48,860 nucleotides of DNA from Planctomycetota bacterium (lineage in GTDB: Bacteria; Planctomycetota; Planctomycetia; Pirellulales; Lacipirellulaceae). The DNA lies in contig JAJRSE010000105.1 of assembly GCA_024278955.1 (NCBI GenBank), positions 1 through 48,860 on the forward strand, written 5' to 3'. Within the stretch, counting starts at the first letter, position 1. Every line of letters begins with the position of its first letter. Both the position numbers and the translations under genes were made by a program. This document shows, piece after piece, positions 17,020-25,434 of the stretch. The notes below the pieces were generated by a model. It saw only the letters and a program-made list of their open reading frames with translations. It searched no databases and was not told where the DNA came from.

Positions 17020-17041
17020 CCTGGGGGTTGCAACCCCCAGG
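17020..17041. repeat. Perfect palindrome between yidC and mnmE
   Basis: CCTGGGGGTTG/CAACCCCCAGG is a perfect 11+11 palindrome with no loop. It could be an attenuating hairpin or a repeat unit. There is no T-run, so a simple terminator is unlikely. Confidence 0.5.
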
Positions 17042-17071
17042 GATTTCAGAGCGTATTCCACTCTCCTCTCC

Positions 17072-19405
17072 CTACCTTTTTTTCTTCTGCTTTTTCTTCT
17101 TCGACTGCGAACTCTTCGACTGCCCATTCCTGCTTCCACCAGAAGAAATACTCTTCGTCGGAACACTCTCTACCGTGTCAGGAGTGGCAGGCTTTGGCAG
17201 CAGCTTTCGCTCGGCGATGCCCCACATACTCGAAGCGATAAAGTACAAGCACAAACCGCTCGCAACCTTAAAGAACATCAGCCCCATAAACAACATCACG
17301 AACTTCATCACTTTTTGCTGCATCGCCGCCTGCTCGTTTGCCGGCTCTGGCATAAACAGCTTCTGCTGGAGCATGAAAAGGCTCACCGTAACCAGCGGCA
17401 AAACATTCAGGTAAGGGCCAAGCACCATGATCCCCTGCCCTTCGGTAACAATCGCCGGCATAAACGACGTCCAGTCGTAAAACATGTCGGGGGCCGCCAG
17501 GTTCGAGCACCAACGTATCGACTCGCTAATCAGCGGCGCTTGCCGAAGCTCGACATCGACCATCAGCGAACGATACAGCCCCAGGAAAATCGGCAACTGC
17601 AAAAACATGGGCAGGCAGCCCGCCAGCGGATTGATTTTATTCTTCCGATAAAGCTCCTGCATCGCTTGCGACTGCTTCTGCATGTCGTTCTTGTATTTTT
17701 CTTTTAGCCGATCCATTTCAGGTTTCAGCTCCTGCATCTTGGCCATGCTAAGCGCCTGCTTCCGGCTAATCGGGAACATGCAGCTTCGCACCAGCACCGT
17801 AAGCATAATGATCGCTATGCCATAGTTGCTCGTGATACCGTAAAAGAAATGCAACACCGAAAGCATGATCTTCGCCACGCCGCCAAACCATCCATAGGTA
17901 AGAAGGCCATCAAGCGAGTATTGCGTCGCCTCGCAGGAAAAATACTGCGATAACAACTCCGGCCGTTTCGGCCCCGTGAATATCTCGTAAGAATGCTTCA
18001 GTACCCCGCCAGCTGGGATATCCATCGGATGACTTACCAAGCGGAACGTCACGTTGGCAAAACGACGCTCAGGTACCTTCTTCGATTTAGGGCTCAGCAA
18101 AACGAAACGCGCTTCGTCGATCCAGATATCGCTAAGCGAGGACTTGATTGGCAACATCGCCGCCGAAAAATACTGGGCATCAATCCCAATATATGCCAAC
18201 GGCGGCCCCTGCATCGGCTCCGGCTCGCTCTTAATAATTTCGGACGGTGAAAACTCAACCGTGTCGTTCCCTTCGTACCGAGCAACCACATCTCGTAACC
18301 CGGCGGCGCCCCAATTTCGACTAATCTTATTCGCAAACCACCAAGACTCCGTCGGCAAACCGTTCGGCCCATCGAGCTGATAAGCAATTTCAAAATCGTT
18401 CTTGCTCAGGTTGCGAATCTCCACCTCTAGCTTCAGCCCATACCCGGGGTAGTCTCGATTCTCTCGTTCGCTCTCAGGAACCGGCTCCAAACGATATCGC
18501 TTCAGCACCTCAAGCGAATACTTCGGAAGCTTTTTACGAAACGTGACACTCGTTTCGTCTCGCTCCGCAACTTCCCAATGGCCTTCGCGTAACTCCACGC
18601 CAACAATCTCAGCCGCATGTTCGCCAAGCTTTGTTTTACCCAACTGCTCAAACGTAAACTGGAACGAAGCTGGGGAAGTCAAATCTTCGGGAATCTCGCC
18701 GGGCCGCATCGAGAAATTTTCAATCTCAGGACGAATCACCTCAAGCGGCCGTCGCGTAAGCATAACCGTCCGGTCCTCAGCTGCCGTATCGTCTCGCGAC
18801 ACCTGCAACACCAACGGCTCGCCAGGCTTATGTTGAGACAAAAGCTCGGCAAGCTGCGCGGGCGAATGAAGCTCAAGCGGCCCTTCTTCACCGTTGGCCG
18901 AAACAATCCGGTCGCCAATCTCTATCCCCGCTGCTTCCGCAGGTGTCCCGCCGCCCAAAGCTTGAACAAGCAGTCCACCCTTATCTGAAGCGACCACTTC
19001 GAGATGCCCCACATAGCCGCCCTTATCATGCAGGTCGCGATATCGGGGGCTAGCAATCTCAACCCGCCGTACCCCGGCACCCTGAGTTGTGAACGTCGCC
19101 ATAATCCGGTAGGCCGAGTCTTCCGCCACCGAGCCAAGGCTTACATACTCTAGCTCGGGCTCCTCAGCGTGCCCTTCTCCTGCGGCAACTCCTTCCCCAG
19201 CAACCTCATCAGCCGCCTCCTCCCCAGAAGAAGCCGACTCTTCAGCAGCTATTAGCTCCTCAACAGCTCCATCTTCCACCTGGTTTACCTCCGCGGGAAT
19301 CGCATTATCTGCGACCTCCTCGCCAGGGGGTTTGGCCTTGGGTGCAAAAAGAATGAGCACCAGAACCGAGATAGCTAGAAAGCCAACGACTCGACGTTGA
19401 TCCAC
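17072..19405 (-). CDS. yidC: Membrane protein insertase YidC with embedded PDZ domain
   Basis: 777 aa from GTG at 19405, preceded by an AAGGA about 9 bases upstream; the frame extends 30 codons further but those read poorly and the protein starts naturally with VDQRRVVGFLAISVLVLIL (TM1). YidC inserts membrane proteins, alone or with Sec. After TM1 come an acidic linker, an unusual PDZ-like segment (18761-19003, around GGGTPAEAAGIEIGDRIVSANG), the periplasmic beta-sandwich (P1), and then the conserved 5-TM core (GIAIIMLTVLVRSCMFPISRKQ, KINPLAGCLPMFLQLPIFLGLYRSL). The C-terminus is lysine-rich (QSKKKKQKKKR), suiting ribosome binding. It is longer than most proteobacterial YidC (about 550 aa) because of the linker and PDZ. 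Confidence 0.97.
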   Translation of the reverse strand: MDQRRVVGFLAISVLVLILFAPKAKPPGEEVADNAIPAEVNQVEDGAVEELIAAEESASSGEEAADEVAGEGVAAGEGHAEEPELEYVSLGSVAEDSAYRIMATFTTQGAGVRRVEIASPRYRDLHDKGGYVGHLEVVASDKGGLLVQALGGGTPAEAAGIEIGDRIVSANGEEGPLELHSPAQLAELLSQHKPGEPLVLQVSRDDTAAEDRTVMLTRRPLEVIRPEIENFSMRPGEIPEDLTSPASFQFTFEQLGKTKLGEHAAEIVGVELREGHWEVAERDETSVTFRKKLPKYSLEVLKRYRLEPVPESERENRDYPGYGLKLEVEIRNLSKNDFEIAYQLDGPNGLPTESWWFANKISRNWGAAGLRDVVARYEGNDTVEFSPSEIIKSEPEPMQGPPLAYIGIDAQYFSAAMLPIKSSLSDIWIDEARFVLLSPKSKKVPERRFANVTFRLVSHPMDIPAGGVLKHSYEIFTGPKRPELLSQYFSCEATQYSLDGLLTYGWFGGVAKIMLSVLHFFYGITSNYGIAIIMLTVLVRSCMFPISRKQALSMAKMQELKPEMDRLKEKYKNDMQKQSQAMQELYRKNKINPLAGCLPMFLQLPIFLGLYRSLMVDVELRQAPLISESIRWCSNLAAPDMFYDWTSFMPAIVTEGQGIMVLGPYLNVLPLVTVSLFMLQQKLFMPEPANEQAAMQQKVMKFVMLFMGLMFFKVASGLCLYFIASSMWGIAERKLLPKPATPDTVESVPTKSISSGGSRNGQSKSSQSKKKKQKKKR
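18761..19003 (-). other. PDZ-like domain inside YidC
   Basis: Residues about 135-215 of the YidC product show the PDZ pattern: GGLLVQALGGGTPAEAAGIE, GDRIVSANGE, then a helix (SPAQLAELLSQH) and a final strand (PLVLQVSRDD). PDZ is not part of standard YidC. The segment sits in the periplasmic loop between TM1 and the P1 sandwich. Confidence 0.75.
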
Positions 19406-19567
19406 GAGGGGTGATCCTTCAAATAGGTGGGATGGGGAGGGATTGGAGACTTCGCGTTCTGTCGCGGCAAGAATCAAGCGAACAATAAGAATCAAGCAAA
19501 CAAGGTCGTGCCGCTCGATCCCGTGTGTTTTCTATTCGCAATCCGCAATCCGAATTCCGAAATATTC

Positions 19568-20320
19568 CTACCGCCCTTCCTTGATGCGGTCTCCCAGGAA
19601 ATTGTCCAAGTCAGGCGTGTTGTAGATTTTCTCTGCGGTGATGTTGGAATCGTATTCCACACGATGAAAGGTAATCTTGTCATCTTCTTGTATCACATAG
19701 CACGACCTCGGGTCACCGTCACGCGGCTGTCCAACGGAGCCGACATTCACCATGAATTTGCCGTCTCGAATCATGAAGACGTTGTCCGCCTGGTCGGGAG
19801 TGATGAACTCACAACTCTCCAAAAATACGCCTGGCACATGCGTATGTCCTTGGAAGCAGCCTTTGTTCACAAGAGCAAACAACTTTTCCATCTTCTTCTG
19901 ATTGTAAATGTCCTCGGGAAAAACATATTCATTCACCGGATTACGCGGCGAACCATGCACATACAACCAAGGATCATCGCGATGCACTCGTGGAACGGTG
20001 CCAAGAAAGTCCCATCGGCGGTCGATCTGATCGCGATTGCCCGATGAGTTTTCCAATTGGTCGCGAGTCCAAAAAATTGCTTTTTCTGCCCCGCTATTGA
20101 AACCCTCGGGATCGAACATCGCCCCTTGGTCGTGATTGCCCAAAAGACAAGCTTTCGACTTCTCGATCACCAGATCCAAGCACTCACAAGGGTTCGGGCC
20201 ATAGCCAATGACATCGCCAAGACAGAAAATCTCGTCAACCTGTTGCTCCGCAATATGCGCAAGCACCGACTCGAGCGCTTCGAGGTTGCCATGGATATCG
20301 CTAATGACCGCGCGTTTCAC
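19568..20320 (-). CDS. Calcineurin-like metallophosphoesterase (YfcE/MJ0936-like)
   Basis: 250 aa with GTG start at 20320. All family metal motifs are present: SDIHGN, GDVIGYGPNP, GNHDQG, HGSPRNP and GHTHVPG. These proteins are binuclear-metal phosphodiesterases or phosphatases, usually cytoplasmic; the natural substrate is generally unknown. It lies upstream of yidC on the same strand with a 162-bp gap, too long to claim an operon. Confidence 0.9.
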   Translation of the reverse strand: MKRAVISDIHGNLEALESVLAHIAEQQVDEIFCLGDVIGYGPNPCECLDLVIEKSKACLLGNHDQGAMFDPEGFNSGAEKAIFWTRDQLENSSGNRDQIDRRWDFLGTVPRVHRDDPWLYVHGSPRNPVNEYVFPEDIYNQKKMEKLFALVNKGCFQGHTHVPGVFLESCEFITPDQADNVFMIRDGKFMVNVGSVGQPRDGDPRSCYVIQEDDKITFHRVEYDSNITAEKIYNTPDLDNFLGDRIKEGR

Positions 20321-20476
20321 CGAGTAATCGACCTATTCGCAAAGAAGTACTAAACAGCAGCCGTGCAACCGATTGCACGCACCACGAAAGAGCACACCAA
20401 AAGGACAACAGGAGCCCAACAGCAGCCTCCCGACACCAATCCCTCATTTTAAGCCGACCAAAGAAAGGGGTCAAGA

Positions 20477-20528
20477 GCCCGTAAAAGAGGCCCGTAAAAG
20501 AGGCCCGTAAAAGAGGCCCGTTTGAGAG
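20477..20528. repeat. 13-bp tandem repeat, four units
   Basis: The unit GCCCGTAAAAGAG repeats three times exactly (20477, 20490, 20503), with a fourth diverged unit GCCCGTTTGAGAG at 20516-20528. It is non-coding and probably arose by slippage. Confidence 0.85.
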
Positions 20529-20703
20529 GTTTCGTGAGATTCCGGCTAAAGCCCTTCCCGCAACGAGGGGAACACCGGCAATCGTTCGATCACCTCTCCC
20601 CAACCATTACGAAGCCGAAAACGCTCTGGTTATTAGCAGCGTGATTTTATGCTCCCGACGCTGTCCAAGGGTGCTGGGATAACGCAGAAAACCGGAACCC
20701 AAA

Positions 20704-20741
20704 CCAAAAAACGGGCGCCACACGCTATCGCGTGGCACCCG
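20704..20741 (-). terminator. Rho-independent terminator of the acidic repeat gene
   Basis: Read on the minus strand, CGGGTGCCACGC-GATA-GCGTGTGGCGCCCG forms a strong stem (one wobble and a small bulge), followed by T6. It sits about 40 bp past the stop at 20782. Confidence 0.75.
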
Positions 20742-20781
20742 CTGCTAAAAGTAGCACTTAGAAATCGAGCGAGAAAGCTAC

Positions 20782-21090
20782 TTAGCTATCGTCGTCATCA
20801 TCATCGTCTTCATCGTCCAGCAGACGGCTAGAATCGTCATCGTCACCGTCTTCATCGTCCAGCAAACGGCTAGAGTCGTCATCGTCACCGTCTTCGTCGT
20901 CCAGCAAACGGCTGGAGTCGTCATCATCACCGTCTTCATCGTCCAGCAGACGGCTGGAATCGTCATCGTCGCCATCTTCGTCGTCTAGCTGCACACTTGC
21001 ATAGCTAGAGCCGGCCATCACATTGCCGGCGGGCAGCAACAACAAGCCAAACATGGCCAGCAAGGCTGCGAGGAATGCATAATTTCTCAT
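20782..21090 (-). CDS. Secreted Asp-rich 14-residue repeat protein
   Basis: 102 aa from ATG at 21090, preceded by a strong GGAGAGATGAA Shine-Dalgarno. Residues 1-27 form a signal peptide (FLAALLAMFGLLLLPAGNVM, then AG). The mature part is five near-identical units of LLDDEDGDDDDSSR, more than half Asp/Glu; the last unit loses the glycine and ends DDDDDDDS. A protein this acidic would bind cations such as Ca2+ in the envelope or outside; that is inference. The spacing of Asp does not match EF-hand, dockerin or RTX repeats. It has its own terminator and is likely monocistronic. I do not recognise a family. Confidence 0.8.
   Translation of the reverse strand: MRNYAFLAALLAMFGLLLLPAGNVMAGSSYASVQLDDEDGDDDDSSRLLDDEDGDDDDSSRLLDDEDGDDDDSSRLLDDEDGDDDDSSRLLDDEDDDDDDDS
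20785..20994 (-). repeat. 42-bp coding tandem repeat, five units
   Basis: DNA repeats encoding the 14-residue Asp-rich units. Units differ mainly at third positions, for example GAT/GAC and CTG/TTG/CTA choices, which shows some selection for the protein rather than a fresh slippage expansion. Confidence 0.85.
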
Positions 21091-21582
21091 TTCATCTCTC
21101 CTTTTCCGTTCCGTTACTTGCACCCACGGAAACACTCCGCGTGGCGACTTCGCGCGACGTTATGTTCCGGTTCACAACCGGGCGTAAACGCGAAGTGGTA
21201 TTTTCTCCCTTCGCAACTTAGGGGTCAAGGAATGGGCGGAAATTTCCAAAAAAAACCAGCCTCAGCTCGCCTGCTTTTCCGGCTGTTTTGACGATCAACA
21301 TTTCCGAGAAAGGCTGTAAATTTCGAGCCACGGGCCAATTTCACCCGTCTGCTATCAACGGGCCGCTTTGGACGGCTTGGCATCTCTTCCCCCCGAAGGG
21401 ACACTGCCGTCATGAAGTCGTGCTAGCATCGTTTTTTTGGCTTTGCAATCGTCCTGAGGAGAGGGGCCATCTTGCAATGCCGCTTGACGCACCCGTCTGC
21501 CTTGAACGACACTCCAAATCAGAGCCTAGGCCGCCGAGGGCTTGGCCGGAACTACACTTTCCGCACTCCCTAGAACTAAACC
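21091..21582. other. 492-bp divergent intergenic region
   Basis: Upstream of both the acidic repeat gene (minus) and the nucleotidyltransferase (plus). It holds a palindrome at 21167-21181 and A/C/G-runs, and no gene that I can support; the frames at 21225-21413, 21288-21872 and 21410-21706 have no recognisable character. It would hold two promoters. Confidence 0.45.
21167..21181. promoter_or_regulatory. Palindrome upstream of the acidic repeat gene
   Basis: CCGGTT-CAC-AACCGG is a perfect 6-3-6 inverted repeat about 80 bp upstream of the acidic-repeat start codon, at operator distance. No regulator is adjacent. Confidence 0.35.
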
Positions 21583-22827
21583 TTGTCTCAAGATACTTCT
21601 CAACGCGAATTCGCTTTGCAAGTCGTACATCAGCTACGCGGAGCAGGCTACGAGGCTCTTTGGGCTGGCGGATGTGTGCGCGACCAACTGCTCGGTCGGA
21701 CGCCAAAGGACTACGACATCGCCACCAGCGCCCGGCCCGAGCAGGTTCGCAACCTCTTTGGACACCGCCGAACGCTTGCCCTCGGGGCCGCCTTCGGGGT
21801 GATTGTCGTATTGGGGCGCAAAACCGAGCAGATCGAAGTCGCCACCTTTCGTTCAGACGGAGCCTACGTTGATGGCCGCCACCCCGAAGGCGTCACCTTC
21901 ACCACGGCAGAACAAGACGCCGAGCGGCGTGATTTCACCATCAACGGTATTTTCTACGATCCCGTGGAAGATCGAGTAATCGATTACGTCTGCGGCCAGC
22001 AGGATCTCGAAAAAAACATTTTAAGAGCCATCGGCAATCCTGAGGCCCGTTTTTCAGAAGATAAATTGCGAATGCTCAGAGCCGTTCGCTTTGCAACAAC
22101 TCTTGGCTTTGAAATCGACAAGCCCACTCTTGAGGCGATCCGTGCGATGGCCCCTCAAGTGAGGGCAGTCAGCGCCGAACGAACTGGCAGCGAACTACGT
22201 CGACTTCTTGTCCACGCCTCTCGAAAGCTAGGCCTGGAATTGCTTCTGCAAACCAAGCTACTCGAGCCTCTCCTGCCTGAGCTGGACTCCTTGGCTAACA
22301 AAGACTTGCCCGCTTGGCAGCGAACCTTACAGCATCTCGACGAGCTCGAGTCGAACTCGCTCTCAGTAGCTTTAGCAGCGTTGTTAATCGAATGTCAACA
22401 TGCCAAGCTCGTCAGCGAAATAGGCCGGCGCTTTCGATTTACCAATAAGGAAATCGGCCGGGCCGTGTGGTTAGTGCAAAAGTTGCCTGAGATCGAAAAG
22501 GCTGTGGCAATTCCCTGGCCGCGGTTGCAACGGGTATTAGTCCACGAGGGTTCCGACGACTTGATCGCATTGGCTAACGCCGTATTAGGCCCCAACGCCC
22601 CTGGCGTCTGTGAGTGCCGAAGTCGGTTGAATTTGCCGACCGAGAAGCTCAACCCCCCGCCCCTATTAACCGGCGGAGACCTCCTCGCCCACGGAGTGCA
22701 GCCGGGGCCCCGCTTTGCTACGCTGCTGAGCCATGTCCGCGACCAACAGCTACTGGGGCACATCAGCACCCAGAAAGCGGCCCTCGAACAAGTCGACCAA
22801 TGGCTGAACAAACACCAAAACAATTAG
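21583..22827 (+). CDS. CCA tRNA nucleotidyltransferase / poly(A) polymerase family
   Basis: 414 aa with a TTG start at 21583. The class II nucleotidyltransferase head is clear: GYEALWAGGCVRDQLLGR followed by PKDYDIATSARPEQV (GG...RR-type and DxD motifs), then RRDFTINGIFYDP and FSEDKLRMLRAVRFATTLGF. The enzyme adds CCA to tRNA 3' ends, or A tails in the poly(A) polymerase branch; the two cannot be separated by eye. The usual HD domain does not show an HD motif, so it resembles the non-HD forms. It acts in the cytoplasm and is transcribed alone, ending in a hairpin at 22826-22892. Confidence 0.9.
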   Translation: MSQDTSQREFALQVVHQLRGAGYEALWAGGCVRDQLLGRTPKDYDIATSARPEQVRNLFGHRRTLALGAAFGVIVVLGRKTEQIEVATFRSDGAYVDGRHPEGVTFTTAEQDAERRDFTINGIFYDPVEDRVIDYVCGQQDLEKNILRAIGNPEARFSEDKLRMLRAVRFATTLGFEIDKPTLEAIRAMAPQVRAVSAERTGSELRRLLVHASRKLGLELLLQTKLLEPLLPELDSLANKDLPAWQRTLQHLDELESNSLSVALAALLIECQHAKLVSEIGRRFRFTNKEIGRAVWLVQKLPEIEKAVAIPWPRLQRVLVHEGSDDLIALANAVLGPNAPGVCECRSRLNLPTEKLNPPPLLTGGDLLAHGVQPGPRFATLLSHVRDQQLLGHISTQKAALEQVDQWLNKHQNN

Positions 22828-22892
22828 GCTTTGTCTCAAAAATCCTATACTCTCGGTAGAGATGCCTGCAAACGTGTTTTAAGACAAAGCCT
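22826..22892 (+). terminator. Inverted repeat at the 3' end of the nucleotidyltransferase gene
   Basis: AGGCTTTGTCTCAAAA (22826-22841) pairs with TTTTAAGACAAAGCCT (22877-22892) with one mismatch and a loop of about 36 nt. It starts inside the stop codon. There is no T-run after it, so it may protect the 3' end or be a repeat element rather than a terminator in the strict sense. Confidence 0.45.
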
Positions 22893-22976
22893 TGGAGTGC
22901 TGCTAGACGAACTCGGCTCCGACCTCTACGATCGGGGGCTTATTCAGAATGATTTTTGTCTTTTGGAGCGATAGAA

Positions 22977-23483
22977 ATGGAATCCGAAATCAGCGGGCTC
23001 ATCATGCAGGCGAGTTTCCTCCTAGCCGAGGGAATGCCTACGATCGACGGAGCCTATGTCCTTCAAATTGCTTCTCGGGTTTTGCATCTGGTCTCGGCAA
23101 TGATTCTCGTCGGCGGACTTTTTTATCTTCGCACGGTCCTTTCGCCAGCTGGCGAAGAAGCTTGTTTTGCCGGCCGTCGGGCTGTTTGGGCGAAATGGGT
23201 CGGCATCGCCACCGCGGTGCTCCTGGCCACAGGATTCTATAACTTCATGCTAATAAACAGCGAAGCCAAAGCAGCTGGCGGGAAATTGCCTCCGCCCTAC
23301 CACATGCTTTTCGGAGTCAAATTTTTACTGGCGCTGCTGGTCATGTTTCTCCTAGCAATTCTTGCTGGAAGAACGGGAGCAGCCGAGCGGTTCCGCGGCC
23401 AGATGCGCAAGTGGCTAAACATCGCTTGGCTGGCAGCAATCGCCATCGTTATTCTTGCCGCGATGCTAAGAACCTTTCACTAA
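22977..23483 (+). CDS. Four-TM membrane protein, unknown (CopD-like topology)
   Basis: 168 aa from ATG at 22977, chosen over a TTG at 22956 because GGAG lies 9 bases before the ATG. Four transmembrane segments are evident: LQIASRVLHLVSAMILVGGL, WVGIATAVLLATGFYNFMLI, YHMLFGVKFLLALLVMFLLA and WLNIAWLAAIAIVILAAML. HLVSAMILVGG and the histidine in PYHMLFGVKF resemble the His-bearing helices of CopD/DUF2269-type membrane proteins, which can bind haem or copper, but this is only a resemblance. The stop codon overlaps the next start (TAATG), so it is co-translated with a small coiled-coil gene. Confidence 0.75.
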   Translation: MESEISGLIMQASFLLAEGMPTIDGAYVLQIASRVLHLVSAMILVGGLFYLRTVLSPAGEEACFAGRRAVWAKWVGIATAVLLATGFYNFMLINSEAKAAGGKLPPPYHMLFGVKFLLALLVMFLLAILAGRTGAAERFRGQMRKWLNIAWLAAIAIVILAAMLRTFH

Positions 23484-23692
23484 TGGACAACGAGATAGAC
23501 CGACTTAAACGGAGTGGTATCGTGGACAGAAAAGCAAAGAAACGCGTCGAAGTCATACGCAAAAAAGTGGCTCAGTTTCAACAACAACTGGCCGGCGCCA
23601 AGCAACAACCCGACGATCCCGAAGAGCCCGCACGCATTCAGGCCCAAATCGACGCAGCCCATGCCGAGATGAAAAAACTGAAAGAGTCGTGA
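23483..23692 (+). CDS. Small 69-aa coiled-coil protein
   Basis: Starts at the ATG inside TAATG at 23483, reading MDNEIDRLKRSGIVDRKAKK and continuing with heptad-like KKVAQFQQQLAGAKQQ, then PARIQAQIDAAHAEMKKLKE. It is soluble, highly charged and helical. The overlap with the membrane-protein stop strongly suggests translational coupling and a joint role. I do not recognise a family. Confidence 0.7.
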   Translation: MDNEIDRLKRSGIVDRKAKKRVEVIRKKVAQFQQQLAGAKQQPDDPEEPARIQAQIDAAHAEMKKLKES

Positions 23693-23748
23693 GTCGAAGG
23701 CGCGAAAGGCTTACGGCTTGAGACGGGAGCCACTTAGGTAAGCGAATC

Positions 23749-25434
23749 CTAAAGCCTAACTCCTAAAGCCTCCTTGCAATACACCGCAGGCTCGTCGGCA
23801 CCATCGCCGTCCCAGTCGCCAACAACCGGCTGGTCGCCTTTGCCGCCCAACTCGAAGGCGCGGTCGTAATCCTCTGCGTCAAGTCGGCGGTTGCCTTGGT
23901 GATCGACGATCCAAAGACCTTGTCGAAAAACTCCAAGGTCGTCGGTGCCGTTGGCATCCCAGTCGCCAACAACCGGAAGATCCCCAGCCTGGCCAAAACG
24001 GACGCACTGGTCAGCAGAAGTGAAGCATCCATCGCCATCAACGTCGAGATGCCAAAGCCCGTCACGGAAAACGGCAATCGTTTCATAACCGTTGCCATTC
24101 CAGTCGCCGGTGATGGGAAAGTCTCCCGTCGAACCGTAGTGAAAAACATGGTCAACCGCGTCTGCATGGACTTTGCCGTGGACTGTGCAACACATTTTCC
24201 GTTCGCCTGATCGCTTCGACTGCGCCTCGGTCGAAGTCGGTGCGAGTGCTTCGATCTCACGGCGAACTTGAGCCCGTTGCGAAACGCTGACCACACCAAT
24301 ATCGGTCCGTCCGTCGGCGTCCCAATCGCCTACCACGGGTAAGTCACCCGCTTTGCCAAGATGGGCCCAAAGGTCCGTTTCATCCCAAGAGCCATTTCCA
24401 TTGAGATCAAGATACCAGTCGCCCTCGAGAAAGATTCCAATCTCGGTGCGGCCATCGCCATCCCAGTCGCCGGCGATTGGCGTTGCGTCGGGGTGCCCAA
24501 AAACAGCATCGTGGTGGGCTACGTTTTGCCGAGATGCACTTTCGGCGATCAACCAACTTCCTTGATCAAGCGGCATTTGCTGCCACCTCGAGACATCGAA
24601 ACTTGTACTCGCTAGCTGGAACGGATTGCTACGGGGTCGCAACGCCATGCTCGCGCCAACATCAAAGACGCTAAGCTGCCAAGTGAAAGTTGCAACTAAA
24701 TCGGAACCGCCAATCAACGAGCGAGGCACAAAAGTAGCCGTTGGCAAGGGCACGAGGACATTGGAGTCGAACAAGGCAGGCGACGACTCGAACTGGGGCA
24801 CTTGGCTTTCCGAGGGAGTCACTGCCGTACCGTAAAGCAATTGTAATACGACCCCCGACGGGACCTCCGATGCTCCGCCCCCGGAGTGGGGAACAACCGG
24901 CGGGGCGCCGCCAGCTCCCGTTTCAATGGGAGAGTCGCTCGAATAATTACAGAAGTTGTACCCTACGTAGTCGCTGCCCGCTTGAACAAAAATCTCTCCT
25001 AGAAGGTTTTGATCAAAGGCGATCCCTCCGCCAGTACCGAGGTGAGCGACCCCCTCGCGAACGACTGCCGATTGCACCTCAAACACGGCATAGACACCCG
25101 TCGAAAGATTATCAAACCGGTAGCTCCCGTTCACGTCAGTTTGTCGTTCCTGCAGGACTACCCCGGTTTCGTTGAGCAACCGTAGGCTCGCGCCCTCGAT
25201 GCCAGTCTCGCTGGACAAATTCAGGCAACGCGGACTTGAGGTCAAGTAAACTTGGCCGGCAATCGAGCCGAATGCTTGGCTGATGCTCTCGACGCTGGGG
25301 CTAACCTGAACATTGCCTTCGGGAGCTGTCACTGCGCCAAGCTTGACGGCAGCCGCCGAAAAATCTGCGGCAAGCAGCTGGCGAGGCTCCATTTGTTCAA
25401 AGCGACAGATTCGATAGGTACATGCGACTCCCAT
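23749..25434 (-). CDS. Surface protein with LEPR-XLL motif, SdrD-B-like domain and FG-GAP-like repeats
   Basis: 561 aa. There is no classic signal peptide; instead RFEQMEPRQLLAAD near residues 12-25 is a LEPR-XLL-type motif found near the start of many giant planctomycete exported proteins. Next is an SdrD-B/Cna-B-like domain (GIEGASLRLLNETG ... GSYRFDNLSTGVYAVFEVQ), then five or more repeats built on GDWDGDGRTEIGIF, spaced about 50 residues, which resemble FG-GAP/VCBS Ca2+-binding beta-propeller blades. It ends abruptly after AVYCKEALGVRL, just after a GDWD repeat. Likely a secreted or cell-surface adhesin-like protein. It faces away from the sialidase-like gene. Confidence 0.85.
   Translation of the reverse strand: MGVACTYRICRFEQMEPRQLLAADFSAAAVKLGAVTAPEGNVQVSPSVESISQAFGSIAGQVYLTSSPRCLNLSSETGIEGASLRLLNETGVVLQERQTDVNGSYRFDNLSTGVYAVFEVQSAVVREGVAHLGTGGGIAFDQNLLGEIFVQAGSDYVGYNFCNYSSDSPIETGAGGAPPVVPHSGGGASEVPSGVVLQLLYGTAVTPSESQVPQFESSPALFDSNVLVPLPTATFVPRSLIGGSDLVATFTWQLSVFDVGASMALRPRSNPFQLASTSFDVSRWQQMPLDQGSWLIAESASRQNVAHHDAVFGHPDATPIAGDWDGDGRTEIGIFLEGDWYLDLNGNGSWDETDLWAHLGKAGDLPVVGDWDADGRTDIGVVSVSQRAQVRREIEALAPTSTEAQSKRSGERKMCCTVHGKVHADAVDHVFHYGSTGDFPITGDWNGNGYETIAVFRDGLWHLDVDGDGCFTSADQCVRFGQAGDLPVVGDWDANGTDDLGVFRQGLWIVDHQGNRRLDAEDYDRAFELGGKGDQPVVGDWDGDGADEPAVYCKEALGVRL

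Larger units (their letters stand above)
20321..20781. other. 461-bp gap with a tandem repeat and a terminator
   Basis: Holds a 13-bp tandem repeat (20477-20528) and the terminator of the acidic repeat protein (20704-20741). A minus-strand frame 20301-20603 overlaps the repeat and is arginine/leucine-rich without family character, so I do not call it a gene. Confidence 0.5.

Noticed and set aside
20301..20603. 100-aa minus-strand frame
   Set aside because: Runs across the 13-bp tandem repeat, has no Shine-Dalgarno or family features, and overlaps the metallophosphoesterase start.
20785..20994. CRISPR-like direct repeats
   Set aside because: The 42-bp units are contiguous, without spacers, and encode the Asp-rich repeat protein in frame.
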